In this document: piece after piece, positions 1-8,218 of the stretch
Position numbering within the stretch: position 1 is the stretch's first letter
Layout of the letters: each line of letters begins with the position of its first letter
Assembly: GCF_000619945.1 (NCBI RefSeq)
Contig: NZ_JHVC01000013.1
Location: 1-64,000 of the forward strand
Reading direction: 5' to 3'
Source: Clostridium lundense DSM 17049
GTDB taxonomy: Bacteria; Bacillota; Clostridia; Clostridiales; Clostridiaceae
DNA length: 64,000 nucleotides
The notes under the pieces: generated by a model
Told to the model about the DNA's origin: nothing
Seen by the model: the letters and a program-made list of their open reading frames with translations, nothing else
Databases searched by the model: none
Program-made: the position numbers and the translations under genes

Positions 1-58
1 TAGCTCATCGCTATTTTAAACAGTTTCCTGTTTGAATTGACTGGTTTCTCTTCTCTGT

Positions 59-129
59 TTAATTTTCAAAGACCATGTCGCTGCACTAGACAGCTTGTAT
101 ATATTATCATTTCTGTGTTCCTTTGTCAA
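59..129 (-). promoter_or_regulatory. rRNA operon promoter and leader (reads off left edge)
   Basis: On the minus strand there is a perfect -35 hexamer TTGACA (124-129), a 17-bp spacer and a TAATAT -10 box (101-106). About 30 nt further comes a GGTCTTTGAAAA-type box A (about 64-75), the antitermination element of clostridial rrn leaders. The remaining bases to position 1 are a leader with a CAGGAAACTG hairpin-like stretch. A 16S rRNA gene is expected just outside the left edge. The promoter is seen; the identity of the operon is inferred. I see no gene in 130-344. Confidence 0.75.
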
Positions 130-344
130 CACATTTTTTAAACTTATTTTTCATCAACTAATTGCTGATGTATGTGTTTTCTTGGGAACGAGATATATCA
201 TACCACGGTACTTATACTCTATTTTCATTTATAATCCCATTAAAATAAATTTAAATTAGAAATACTCGATTTTCTTCACTTTTTCTCATAATATCTTTTA
301 ATGACACGCTAGGAAAAGTATTAGAAACAACACTTATATAAGTG

Positions 345-947
345 TTATTTCAACTGTATATCTACTCTTTTCTTCTCTATTATATCTAAATTGCTCATTT
401 CAATTAAAATCACCTGAAAAAGATTAAAAATCTTTTTCAATTCTTCAATATCCTTTATAGTTCCACAAACAGAAAAATATAATTCATTTACTTCCTCAGG
501 AAAATTTGTTCCAAAAATGCCTTCATTATCTTTTATCTCTAATTCTATATCTTGTATAGCTTCTATTAAATTCCTTACTTTTTCATTAGATAAAAGTTCT
601 ATTATTAAGTCTTCATTATTACCTTTAATAACAAACTCATTATCAAAATCTTCAATTCCTATAATAATATCTTGCATTCCTAATAGTCTTCCTAATCCAC
701 TAAATATGCCTTCTCTATATATATTGAAATATAAATTCTTTTTGTTTATAAAAGGAGCCCTTAATCTTGTATATGTTATGGTAGATTTGCCTGTAGATAC
801 AGCATAAGTATCTAAAGTAATTGTCCAATAATCAAACTTCTTTATTACTTTAGGCGTACTAAAAAATCCACCTTCTACAAATTGTCCATTTATTTCATCA
901 CTTAATTCTTCCCATACTTCATCTAATCCTGGCCCAAATAACCCCAT
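345..947 (-). CDS. Conserved hypothetical protein, DUF3137-like
   Basis: A 200-residue soluble protein with no signal peptide or membrane segment. The N-terminal half has a WTITLDTY / STGKSTITYTR pattern followed by LRAPF and LLGMQDIIIG; the C-terminal half is acidic (ELEIKDNEGIFG, ELYFSVCG). I recognise this as a conserved Firmicute hypothetical family of roughly this length, with no function I can name. The start is supported by AGAAAGGAT about 5 nt upstream of the ATG. The stop codon lies in an 18-bp palindrome (329-346) that may act as a weak terminator. Its upstream neighbour is an acetyltransferase 57 bp away on the same strand; no functional link is evident. Confidence 0.55.
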   Translation of the reverse strand: MGLFGPGLDEVWEELSDEINGQFVEGGFFSTPKVIKKFDYWTITLDTYAVSTGKSTITYTRLRAPFINKKNLYFNIYREGIFSGLGRLLGMQDIIIGIEDFDNEFVIKGNNEDLIIELLSNEKVRNLIEAIQDIELEIKDNEGIFGTNFPEEVNELYFSVCGTIKDIEELKKIFNLFQVILIEMSNLDIIEKKRVDIQLK

Positions 948-1004
948 ATTTATCCTTCTTTCTATATATCATCTTTACTTATTACAAAAAGCATTTAACT
1001 ACAT

Positions 1005-1445
1005 TTATATTTCTTTAGTCATCATTGTTATTGTATTAGGTATTTCATAACCATTTCTTGAATAAAATCCTTCTGTCTTATAACCTTTAGCTGTATAAAG
1101 GTGAATTGTATTCACATTTCTTTCTTTTAAATATCTTTCTAAATAGCTTAACATTTTGCTTCCAATTCCACTTTTCTGATTATTTACGTCAATAAAAAAT
1201 TCCTTAATATTATAATGTAATCCTTTATACCATTGTTCGTAATTTCCCATAATAACCCCTACAATTTTATCATCTTTCTTAAAAACCAATCCTTTAAAAC
1301 TAGGTGCTTTGTATATATCTCGTAATCTTTTATTAGCAGTATTAAAATCCCATTTGTCATTCCACGGTTCTCTATTGAATGCTGATATATATAAATTTGT
1401 ACACTCATCTAAATAATCATATTCAAAGTCTTCAATAAATTCCAT
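1005..1445 (-). CDS. GNAT family N-acetyltransferase
   Basis: A cytosolic acetyltransferase of the GNAT superfamily, about 146 residues. It shows the expected beta4/beta5 region (KEFFIDVNNQKSGIGSKML), in which QKSGIGSKM is the acetyl-CoA pyrophosphate loop (Q/RxxGxG/A), and a C-terminal GFYSRNGYE motif. The substrate cannot be told from sequence. An ATG five codons further upstream (1460) is in frame, but the strong GGGGGGAAGG ribosome binding site sits 4-13 nt before the ATG at 1445, so I use that start. It is followed on the same strand by a DUF3137-like gene. Confidence 0.8.
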   Translation of the reverse strand: MEFIEDFEYDYLDECTNLYISAFNREPWNDKWDFNTANKRLRDIYKAPSFKGLVFKKDDKIVGVIMGNYEQWYKGLHYNIKEFFIDVNNQKSGIGSKMLSYLERYLKERNVNTIHLYTAKGYKTEGFYSRNGYEIPNTITMMTKEI

Positions 1446-1595
1446 ATACCTTCCCCCCATAATTGTGAAATAAATAACGTATTTTTTATTAACATTCTAC
1501 ATCTTATTTCCATATATATCAACTATCACAGTTTTTCATTCTTTATTATTCTGAAAACCATTTTAAATTTTATAATTTCCTATAATATAAAAAAA

Positions 1596-1632
1596 TTAAC
1601 CCCTATATACTAAATTAATATATAGGGATTAA
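1596..1632 (-). terminator. Rho-independent terminator of the 42-codon gene
   Basis: A 14-bp inverted repeat (1596-1609 with 1619-1632, one mismatch). Read leftwards it is followed by a run of seven Ts (about 1589-1595). It lies just downstream of the small gene ending at 1675. Confidence 0.75.
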
Positions 1633-1674
1633 TTTAAAAACAATAACTATATCTTTATAAATTTTAAACACTAA

Positions 1675-1803
1675 TTATACCCTTGGCATTCCCTTTGTTG
1701 GTTTATGCATATTTGGATCTACATCCATTGTTATAGGGTTTGCTGTTTTAGGATTTTTACCTTTATTATCATTTTTCTTTTTCTTCTCACCTTTTGTTGG
1801 CAT
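1675..1803 (-). CDS. Small lysine-rich hypothetical protein (42 aa)
   Basis: A 42-residue ORF starting MPTKGEKKKKND, with an AGGAG ribosome binding site 7 nt before the ATG and its own downstream terminator. It is very basic in the first third (KKKK), then has short N/P/T-rich stretches and two echoing segments (DVDPNMHKP, KGMPRV). There is no membrane segment or Cys. The clean RBS and terminator argue for a real gene. I do not recognise the family; disordered, nucleic-acid-binding or spore-associated roles are only guesses. Confidence 0.6.
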   Translation of the reverse strand: MPTKGEKKKKNDNKGKNPKTANPITMDVDPNMHKPTKGMPRV

Positions 1804-1886
1804 AATATCACTCCTCAAATTAGTTATCATATTATAGATTATCCTAAATTAAAGTGATTATACCTTCTTTAATAGCTACACCAAAT

Positions 1887-3230
1887 TTATATTCCTAATA
1901 AAAATTTAGCTACAGTAAAGTAAACTATAAGTGAAGTGGCATCTACTATTGTAGTTATTAATGGGCTTGCCATGATTGCTGGGTCTAATTTAAATTTTTT
2001 CGCTAGCATAGGAAGAATTGCTCCTACAACTTTAGCTAAAATCACTGTAAAAAATAACGTTATACTAACAGTTAAAGATATATAAAATGAAACTTTCTCA
2101 ATATAACATATTCTAATAAAGTTTAATAGTGATAAAACGCTTCCTACTATTAAACTTACCCTTAATTCCTTCCATATAACCTTTAATGCATCTTTTCCTT
2201 GTATTTCACCTAAAGCAATACTTCTTATTACTAATGTAGCGGATTGGGAACCTGCATTCCCCCCCGTATCCATAAGCATTGGAATAAACGCAGTTAAAAG
2301 CACCACTGATTGTAATACATCTTCGAACCTTTTTATAATATTTCCTGTAAAAGTAGCTGATATCATTAATATTGTCAGCCACAAAAGTCTATTTTTAGCT
2401 AATTTCCATACTCCTGTATCTAAATATTCTTCCTCTGAGGGTGACATAGCAGCCATTTTCTGAAAGTCTTCTGTAGTCTCTTGTTCCATTACATCCACAA
2501 TATCATCAATAGTTATAATACCAGTAAGCCTGTCCTCCATATCTACTACTGGTAATGCTATAAGATCATACTTTTTAAATACATTAGCTACTTCTTCTTG
2601 ATCTTGATGAGTGTTTACATACACTACATCTTTTCTCATAATTTCTCCAACTTTTAAGTTATAGTCACTTAATATAAGGTTTCTTAATGATATTGTCCCT
2701 TGTAATTTTCTTTTTTCATCTATAACATAACAAGTATATATAGTTTCCTTATTAACTCCTGTTATCTTTATATGCTCTATGGCCTCATTTACTGTCATAT
2801 TTTTCTTTAAATCCACATATTCTATAGTCATTAAACTTCCTGCTGAATACTCCGGATAGTTTAAAAATTCATTTATAAGTTTTCTTTCTTCTATATTAGA
2901 GTATTTTAAAATTTCCTTTACAACCTTTGCAGGCATTTCCTCTAATAGATCTATCCTATCATCAAAAAAAAGTTCATCTAAAATATATTGAAGTTCTTTA
3001 CTTGTAATTGAAGATATAATATTTATTTGAGATTCATTGCTTATATAATTGAATACATCTACAGCTAAATCTTTAGGCAACATTCTAAATACTAAAATAG
3101 TATCCGAGATCTCAAGTTTTTCTATTAACTCTGCTATATGCACAGGGTTAAAATTTATAATTTTCTCCCTAACTTCTGTAAACTTTTTTTCCTTAATAAG
3201 TATTAATATTTCTTCTAATTCCTTTTTCAA
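1887..3230 (-). CDS. mgtE: Magnesium transporter MgtE
   Basis: A Mg2+ channel/transporter of the MgtE family, 447 residues, the usual length. The N-terminal superhelical MgtE_N domain (about 1-125, with HIAELIEKL and LLEEMPAKVVKEIL) is followed by two CBS domains (about 129-197 and 198-252) that sense cytosolic Mg2+. Five C-terminal membrane helices start near residue 280, with the pore motif DTGGNAGSQSATLVIR. The start is TTG at 3228-3230 with AGGAG 8 nt upstream; that RBS overlaps the end of an upstream 27-codon ORF, suggesting translational coupling. I found no M-box riboswitch in the short leader. Confidence 0.95.
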   Translation of the reverse strand: MKKELEEILILIKEKKFTEVREKIINFNPVHIAELIEKLEISDTILVFRMLPKDLAVDVFNYISNESQINIISSITSKELQYILDELFFDDRIDLLEEMPAKVVKEILKYSNIEERKLINEFLNYPEYSAGSLMTIEYVDLKKNMTVNEAIEHIKITGVNKETIYTCYVIDEKRKLQGTISLRNLILSDYNLKVGEIMRKDVVYVNTHQDQEEVANVFKKYDLIALPVVDMEDRLTGIITIDDIVDVMEQETTEDFQKMAAMSPSEEEYLDTGVWKLAKNRLLWLTILMISATFTGNIIKRFEDVLQSVVLLTAFIPMLMDTGGNAGSQSATLVIRSIALGEIQGKDALKVIWKELRVSLIVGSVLSLLNFIRICYIEKVSFYISLTVSITLFFTVILAKVVGAILPMLAKKFKLDPAIMASPLITTIVDATSLIVYFTVAKFLLGI

Positions 3231-3235
3231 CTACA

Positions 3236-3319
3236 TCATCTCCTAAGCATCACCATACCTTTACTAGTTATGGCATACATTATTTTGTCAAACAAATTGG
3301 GTCCAGACTCTGCATCCAT
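3236..3319 (-). CDS. Leader peptide ORF upstream of mgtE (27 aa)
   Basis: An ATG-started ORF of 27 codons beginning MDAESGPNLFDKIMY and ending MLRR. It has its own AAGGTGAG ribosome binding site, and its last codons (AGG AGA TGA) contain the ribosome binding site of mgtE, whose TTG start follows 5 nt after the stop. This is the geometry of a translationally coupled or attenuating leader peptide. It is separated from the upstream gene by a terminator, so it should belong to the mgtE transcript. There is no family match that I recognise; coupling is an inference. Confidence 0.55.
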   Translation of the reverse strand: MDAESGPNLFDKIMYAITSKGMVMLRR

Positions 3320-3370
3320 AACTACTCACCTTCTTTCTATATTAATTTAGTGCTAAATTACCTCATATTC

Positions 3371-3418
3371 GAAAAAATAAAACTTAGATCCCCTTAAGTT
3401 GCAAGAAAATCTAAGTTT
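3371..3418 (-). terminator. Rho-independent terminator after the PK-C-like gene
   Basis: A 10-bp perfect stem (3380-3389 with 3409-3418), followed leftwards by TTATTTTTT. It ends the transcript of the gene at 3466-4005. Confidence 0.7.
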
Positions 3419-3465
3419 ACCTATTTACCAAAATTGTACCATATTAAAATTAATATATCAACGTA

Positions 3466-4005
3466 TTAATGAGGTTTGCAAATTATTTCCTTAATCTTTG
3501 TATCAAAAATAGCATTGGCATAAGCAGGTCTTACTATCAAAGCTGTATCCGCTCCATTCTTCCACCCACCAATAGTTATAATATCCTCTCCATAAGGAAT
3601 TAATCCGGCATCTAAAGCCATAGTAGAAATCTCCACGCCTACTTTTACACCTTGACCAAGCATTCTAAGACTTTGAGCTATTATTTCTACTGGTGACACT
3701 CCTCCAAACTTTTTAGATATTCCTCTTTCTGCCCCTGAAAGCACATGAGTTCCTGAATATATTTTAAATCCATACCCCTCAAGCTCTTTCATTACTTCCT
3801 CTTTCATTTCCTGCATACCTGGTTCCTTATGCCCAAAAGCATGAGTAACTACTACTACCTCCATACTACAATCCTTTAAAAGTCTTGCAGTATTTCCCTC
3901 ATTAGAAGCAACTACTATATGTTTTATTCCTTTTTCCTTTGCGCACTTTATAGCTAATTCAACGGTTTTTTCAGTATTTTCTTTACCTGGATTTTCAAAA
4001 TACAT
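3466..4005 (-). CDS. Stand-alone pyruvate kinase C-terminal-domain protein
   Basis: A 179-residue protein related to the C-terminal (PK_C, alpha/beta) domain of pyruvate kinase, of the COG1751-type stand-alone family. It shows the start ENTEKTVELAIKCAKEKGI, the HIVVASNEGNTARLL segment that mimics the allosteric-domain nucleotide/phosphate pocket, and a glycine-rich end (TIGGWKNGADTALIVRPA). It has no catalytic barrel, so it cannot be a kinase itself; family members have no firmly assigned reaction. ATG with GGAGGAG upstream. Interestingly, a pyruvate kinase homologue lacking exactly this domain lies 9 kb away (12752-13771). Confidence 0.8.
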   Translation of the reverse strand: MYFENPGKENTEKTVELAIKCAKEKGIKHIVVASNEGNTARLLKDCSMEVVVVTHAFGHKEPGMQEMKEEVMKELEGYGFKIYSGTHVLSGAERGISKKFGGVSPVEIIAQSLRMLGQGVKVGVEISTMALDAGLIPYGEDIITIGGWKNGADTALIVRPAYANAIFDTKIKEIICKPH

Positions 4006-4040
4006 ATATACTCCTCCTTGAAAATTATATTAATTTTTGT

Positions 4041-4157
4041 AAACAGAGTTCTAAGCTTAAGAGGGAGTTTTTACTCCCTCTTAAGCTTAGAAATCGTTAT
4101 CCAGAGACGTAGCCGCTCTTTATGTGAGTATTAGAGCGGCTAGTCATCGGATAAATT
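4041..4157. repeat. Dispersed repeat element, copy 1 (two hairpins)
   Basis: Begins AAACAGAGTTCT, then a perfect 18-bp hairpin with a 4-nt loop (4051-4068 with 4073-4090), then GTTATCC, and a second hairpin around GCCGCTC/GAGCGGC closed by an outer TTATCC/GGATAA pair. A degenerate copy with the same head and the same GTTATCC block is at about 15168-15265. The element supplies the last codons and stop of the neighbouring esterase gene. Confidence 0.6.
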
Positions 4158-4774
4158 ATATTTTTTATAAATTCTCCAGCTATCTTTCCTAAAATATTAT
4201 GACTTTCTTTAGATAAATGTACTCCATCTAATTCACTAGCTTTTATTCTTTCTGATGCATCCAAAAGATAGCATTGTCCATTTAATACTTTATTATACTC
4301 CTGTGATAATTCTTTGCTTTTTTCTATTCCTCCTGTAAACATCTTGCTTGATTCATCTAAAGGCCCTACATTAGGAGGAATTATTACCAATATTTCTGGT
4401 GAATTGTTTTCCACCCCACACTCACTTTTCTTTACCATTTTTACTAATGTGTCCACACCTTTTGCTATATCATAAGACATTAGAGAAAATCTATATTTTA
4501 AATCATTGGTTCCTAGCATTATTATAACTAAATCTATAGGTTTATGTGTATGAAGACAAGGCATTAGATAAGTTTTTCCATTTTTGTATTCCCCCTCTAT
4601 GGGATCACTCCATACAGTAGTTCTTCCATTTAATCCTTCAGCAATTATATCATAATTGTCCCCTAATTCTTTTTGTAAAATTGTAGTCCACCTTATTTCT
4701 TTTGGGTATCTACTGCTATTTGCTGGATTATATCCCCAAGTATTTGAATCTCCATAACAAAGTACTGTTCTCAT
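4097..4774 (-). CDS. SGNH/GDSL-family esterase
   Basis: An SGNH hydrolase of the arylesterase/acetylesterase type, 225 residues, cytosolic (no signal peptide). Block I is GDSNTWGYNP (catalytic Ser at about residue 10), block II GLNGRTTVW (Gly), block III MLGTNDLK (Asn), block V DGVHLS (Asp/His dyad). The natural substrate is unknown; acylated sugars or short acyl esters are usual. The last roughly 18 residues, from IYPMTSRSN onward, are encoded by the second hairpin of a dispersed repeat element, so the native C-terminus was probably replaced or extended by its insertion. The catalytic dyad lies before this tail, so activity may be intact. Confidence 0.85.
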   Translation of the reverse strand: MRTVLCYGDSNTWGYNPANSSRYPKEIRWTTILQKELGDNYDIIAEGLNGRTTVWSDPIEGEYKNGKTYLMPCLHTHKPIDLVIIMLGTNDLKYRFSLMSYDIAKGVDTLVKMVKKSECGVENNSPEILVIIPPNVGPLDESSKMFTGGIEKSKELSQEYNKVLNGQCYLLDASERIKASELDGVHLSKESHNILGKIAGEFIKNIIYPMTSRSNTHIKSGYVSG

Positions 4775-4867
4775 ATCATCCTCTCCAATACTAGTTTTTC
4801 TTATGTGATTACTATGTTATATAATCAATTCAATTATAGCTATTTACATAAAATTATACAACAAAAT

Positions 4868-4922
4868 AAGGAAGCTATTTTAACTGTCTACCACAAGGGG
4901 CACATATCAGAATAGTTTCCTT
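4868..4922 (-). terminator. Terminator of the metNIQ operon
   Basis: A 12-nt stem (4868-4879 with 4911-4922, one mismatch) downstream of metQ, followed leftwards by TTATTTTGTT. The AT-rich stretch 4920-4975 contains a short direct repeat (ATTCATTTATTAATTTTT twice). Confidence 0.55.
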
Positions 4923-4991
4923 TATTCATTTATTAATTTTTATTCATTTATTAATTTTTAATCATTCACTAAAAAATCCTTATTCAATTTT

Positions 4992-5816
4992 TTAAAAAGC
5001 TGGTACTATACTTCCCTTATATTTTTCTTCTATAAATTTTTTAACTTCTTGTGAAGTTAAAGCCTTTGATAATGCCTTTATATAATCCTTATCCTTATCC
5101 TCTTTTCTTACAGCTAAGATATTAGCATAAGGTGAATCTTTTGATTCAATAACTATAGCATCCTTAGTTGGATTTAACCCTGCTTCTACAGCAAAGTTAG
5201 TATTTATAACTGCTGCATCTACATCACCAAGAACTCTTGGAAGTTGTGGTGCATCAAGTTCTGTAATTTTTAATCCCTTTTTGTTTTCAGTTATATCAAG
5301 TTTAGTTACAAGTTCTCCAGACTTTAATTTTATAAGACCTGCATTTTCTAATACTCTCAATGCTCTTCCTCCATTAGTTGGATCATTAGGAATTGCAATT
5401 TCTGCTCCATTTTTAAGTTCCTTTAAATCTTTAATCTTCTTTGAATATAATCCCATTGGCTCAATATGAACTTTAACTGTATAAGTTAAATCTAAATTCT
5501 TTTCCTCAATGCTCTTATTTAAAAACGGAACATGCTGAAAGAAGTTGGCATCTAACTCTTTTTCTGCAAGAGCTGTGTTTGGTATTTGATAATCTGAAAA
5601 TTCTTTAATTGTTAAAGTATATCCATCTTTTTTAAGTACTTCTGCAGCCTTTTCCAGTATTTCTTTATGTGGTACTGGTGTGGCTCCAACTACTATTTCT
5701 TTTTTAGCTTTTTCCACTTCATTTTTTGCCCCTGTGCTCTGAGATTTTTCTCCAGCACAACCTGTTAATCCTACAGTTAATAAAACTGCTGATAATAATA
5801 ATGATAATTTTTTCAT
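4992..5816 (-). CDS. metQ: Methionine ABC transporter substrate-binding lipoprotein MetQ
   Basis: A 274-residue NlpA/MetQ-family lipoprotein that presents methionine to the MetNI importer at the outer face of the membrane. It has a type II signal peptide ending in lipobox LTGC (Cys20), then the family start EIVVGATPVPHKEIL, the HIEPMGLYSKK hinge region, and IPNDPTNGGRALRVL, which lines the ligand pocket. Last gene of a metN-metI-metQ operon, 19 bp after metI, with GGGGG-type RBS before the ATG. Controlled by the two SAM-I riboswitches ahead of metN. Confidence 0.93.
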   Translation of the reverse strand: MKKLSLLLSAVLLTVGLTGCAGEKSQSTGAKNEVEKAKKEIVVGATPVPHKEILEKAAEVLKKDGYTLTIKEFSDYQIPNTALAEKELDANFFQHVPFLNKSIEEKNLDLTYTVKVHIEPMGLYSKKIKDLKELKNGAEIAIPNDPTNGGRALRVLENAGLIKLKSGELVTKLDITENKKGLKITELDAPQLPRVLGDVDAAVINTNFAVEAGLNPTKDAIVIESKDSPYANILAVRKEDKDKDYIKALSKALTSQEVKKFIEEKYKGSIVPAF

Positions 5817-5835
5817 ATTAAAGTCCCCCTTAAAA

Positions 5836-6477
5836 TTATTTATTTAAATTTTTATATAAAACATTGCCAAAACTTTGAATTACTTGAACAACTATTATTA
5901 ATACAATTACAGTGTAAATCATGATATCTGATTTAAATCTATTATATCCATACATTATAGCTACATTTCCAAGGCCACCTGCACCAATAGCACCCGCCAT
6001 AGCTGAATATCCAATTAAATTTATTATAGTTAAAATTATTCCTCTTGCTATAGAAGGAAAGGCTTCCTTTATCATAACTTTAAATAGTATTTGAGGTGTA
6101 GTAGCTCCAAAGGATTTAGCCGCTTCAATAAGTCCTGGGTCAACTTCTTTTAATGCAGATTCTATAACTCTTGCTGCAAAAGGAGCTGCTCCAATGGTTA
6201 AAGGTACTATAGCCGCAGTATTTCCTATACTTTTACCTACAATTAATTTTGTTAAAGGAAAAATTGCAATCATAAGTATAATAAATGGGAAAGATCTTAA
6301 CACGTTTATTATTAAATCAAATACACTATATACAAACTTATTAGGTTTCAGCCCCTTTTCATCAGTTAATATAAGTATAATTGCAAGTATAAAACCTAAA
6401 ATTACCGCAAATAAGGTAGAATACCCTACCATATAAATCGTTTCTTCTAATCCTTTAATTAAAAGTTCTTTAATCAT
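5836..6477 (-). CDS. metI: Methionine ABC transporter permease MetI
   Basis: A 213-residue inner-membrane permease with five predicted helices and the binding-protein-dependent transport loop EAAKSFGATTPQILFKVM (EAA motif) near residue 137, which contacts MetN. Length and motifs fit MetI. Its ATG begins one base after the metN stop region, so it is translated in tight series with metN. A second EAA-like ending, SAMAGAIGAGGLG, is the conserved MetI signature. Confidence 0.93.
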   Translation of the reverse strand: MIKELLIKGLEETIYMVGYSTLFAVILGFILAIILILTDEKGLKPNKFVYSVFDLIINVLRSFPFIILMIAIFPLTKLIVGKSIGNTAAIVPLTIGAAPFAARVIESALKEVDPGLIEAAKSFGATTPQILFKVMIKEAFPSIARGIILTIINLIGYSAMAGAIGAGGLGNVAIMYGYNRFKSDIMIYTVIVLIIVVQVIQSFGNVLYKNLNK

Positions 6478-6478
6478 T

Positions 6479-7435
6479 TTATATCAGCTCCCAACCTATG
6501 GATTTCTCTTCTAAATAATTACATATTTTTTCTCTTTTCTCTTCTTCAACATTTATAATTAAACTTCCTAATACTTCCTGTCTGAAATTTTCTAGTTTTC
6601 CCCAAACTATTGAGAAATCCATGTCAAGTTCCCTAGCCATTGATGTTATTATAGAACTTTCACTTACTTCACCTGGAAAGAAAATTTTTATATTAACTCC
6701 ATGAGAAGGAAGTACTTCATCACCACATAATAATTTTTTAAGTTCCCCCTCTGGTCTTAGGAAAAGCTCCTTAACTAATCCACATGCCTTTATTTTCCCT
6801 CCTTCAATCAAGGCAACTTTATTACATATTTCCTTAATAACCTCCATTTGATGAGTTACCATTACCACAGTTATATTTAATTTTTCATTTATCTCTTTTA
6901 TTAAAGCAAGAATGGATTTTGTAGTCTCTGGATCTAAAGCTGAAGTCGCCTCATCACAAAGAAGAATCTTTGGTTCTAAAGTTAAAGCTCTTGCAATAGC
7001 TACTCTTTGCTTTTGTCCTCCACTTAGCTCCCTAGGCATGCTTTTCATTTTATCTTTAAGACCTACTAAATTTAAAAGTTCTGTTACTCTTTCTTTTATA
7101 TATTTTTTATCCTTTTTCCAGATTTCTAATGGAAGAGCTACATTATCATAAACATTTTTTGTATTAAGTAAATTAAAACTCTGAAAAATCATACCCATAT
7201 CTTTTCTTAAGTTTCTTATTTCACTTAAATCTAAATCCTTTACTTCCTTTCCCATAACCTTAATACTACCCTCATTGTAGCTTTCCAAGCCATTTAAACA
7301 TCTTAGCAATGTGGATTTTCCAGCACCACTTCTACCTATAATTCCAAATATCTCTCCTTCATTAATGTTTATACTAACTTTTTCTAGTACTGAAGTTTGT
7401 TCAAAATTTTTACTTACATCTTTTACTTCTATCAT
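6479..7435 (-). CDS. metN: Methionine ABC transporter ATP-binding protein MetN
   Basis: A 318-residue ATPase. Walker A GRSGAGKS (about 34-41), Q-loop MIFQSF, signature LSGGQKQR, Walker B ILLCDEATSALDP and switch His in VMVTHQ are all present. The C-terminal about 75 residues form the NIL/ACT-like domain that binds methionine and gives trans-inhibition in MetN proteins. First gene of the metNIQ operon; the 5' leader holds two SAM-I riboswitches, so transcription should fall when S-adenosylmethionine is abundant. Confidence 0.95.
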   Translation of the reverse strand: MIEVKDVSKNFEQTSVLEKVSININEGEIFGIIGRSGAGKSTLLRCLNGLESYNEGSIKVMGKEVKDLDLSEIRNLRKDMGMIFQSFNLLNTKNVYDNVALPLEIWKKDKKYIKERVTELLNLVGLKDKMKSMPRELSGGQKQRVAIARALTLEPKILLCDEATSALDPETTKSILALIKEINEKLNITVVMVTHQMEVIKEICNKVALIEGGKIKACGLVKELFLRPEGELKKLLCGDEVLPSHGVNIKIFFPGEVSESSIITSMARELDMDFSIVWGKLENFRQEVLGSLIINVEEEKREKICNYLEEKSIGWELI

Positions 7436-7458
7436 GCTAAAACCCCCTTAAAATAGAC

Positions 7459-7606
7459 AAAAATAGACCTGAGGATAACTCAGGTCTAACCTTTATTCCT
7501 CATCTTTCGGCATACGCCGCAGGAATTAGCACCTTGTATCACTTTAAAATAGTAATACTGGTTGCTGGGCTTCATTGGGCCAGTCCCTCCACCTCTCTTG
7601 ATAAGT
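7459..7606 (-). promoter_or_regulatory. SAM-I (S-box) riboswitch, proximal copy
   Basis: Read leftwards, the aptamer (7606-7498) carries the S-box core: CTTATCAAGAGAGGTGGAGG, ACTGGCCC, GAAGCCCAGCAACC, AAGGTGCTAATTCC and the closing GATGAG. A 9-bp terminator stem (7465-7473 with 7479-7487) followed by TATTTTTGTC comes next, then the metN RBS. Known S-box behaviour is transcription termination when SAM is bound. Confidence 0.95.
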
Positions 7607-7642
7607 TATATATTAATTTTTTCTTTATATTTAAAATAAATA

Positions 7643-7790
7643 AAGCCTAAGGATAACCTCAGGCTTATTACCTAATCCATCCTCATCTTTCGGCATATGT
7701 GCCGCAGGAATTAGCACCTTGAATTACTTTAATAAATAATTCTGGTTGCTGGGCTTCGTCGGGCCAGTCCCTCCACCTCTCTTGATAAGT
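7643..7790 (-). promoter_or_regulatory. SAM-I (S-box) riboswitch, distal copy
   Basis: A second complete S-box aptamer (7790-7681) with the same core blocks as the proximal copy but different P3/P4 loop sequences. It is followed by its own terminator stem (7643-7652 with 7657-7666, TTATTTATTTT tail). It is transcribed before the proximal copy, so RNA polymerase must pass two SAM-controlled terminators to reach metN. Confidence 0.95.
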
Positions 7791-7988
7791 CCTAAATATT
7801 AAATTATTAATACTTATTATATTGACATTTCTTTTTCTTGTCAATACTTTTGATAAAACTTTTTTGATTTTTTATAATTTTTTCTTTATTAAATCAATAA
7901 TCATGATAACTATTCATCTTTATCTTCATCACATTCACCACAATTTTTTTCTAATTGTGCTAAAAAACACCCTACGACTTATAGGAAT

Positions 7989-8084
7989 TTATACACAAAA
8001 TGAAGGACCATTTTCATATTGTTCTGATTCTATACCTAAATATACCTCCAACTCAGAAAAATTATCATTATTATCTTCTTTCAT
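7989..8084 (-). CDS. Possible small acidic protein (31 aa), perhaps truncated
   Basis: An ATG ORF preceded by AAGGGAGATAATCTAA that encodes an acidic 31-residue peptide (start MKEDNNDNFSELEV, end GPSFCV). Downstream of its stop, in another frame, is a Cys/acid-rich stretch (CGECDEDKDE) that could be the rest of a longer protein broken by a frameshift. A plus-strand ORF over the same bases is low-complexity and lacks an RBS. The remainder of 7800-8160 shows only a perfect 16-bp palindrome at 8101-8135. Confidence 0.35.
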   Translation of the reverse strand: MKEDNNDNFSELEVYLGIESEQYENGPSFCV

Positions 8085-8160
8085 TTAGATTATCTCCCTT
8101 AATATTGCTTTAATATATCATATTAAAGCAATATTAAAACTGATTATAGATTTCTGAAAT

Positions 8161-8196
8161 AAAAATGTACTTGTATTAAATACTAAGTACATTTTT
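8161..8196 (-). terminator. Terminator of the cysteine-desulfurase-like gene
   Basis: A 12-bp perfect stem (8161-8172 with 8185-8196), followed leftwards by TTTATTTC; it sits 22 bp after the stop codon. Confidence 0.65.
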
Positions 8197-8218
8197 AATA
8201 TCTGTCTTACTTATAGTT

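Noticed and set aside
3231..3465. M-box (Mg2+) riboswitch before mgtE
   Set aside because: The leader is only about 140 nt to the preceding terminator and lacks the conserved M-box blocks; a short ORF occupies it.
7822..8088. Plus-strand ORF of 88 codons
   Set aside because: Low-complexity Phe/Ile-rich translation, no RBS, and it lies opposite a better-supported short minus-strand ORF.
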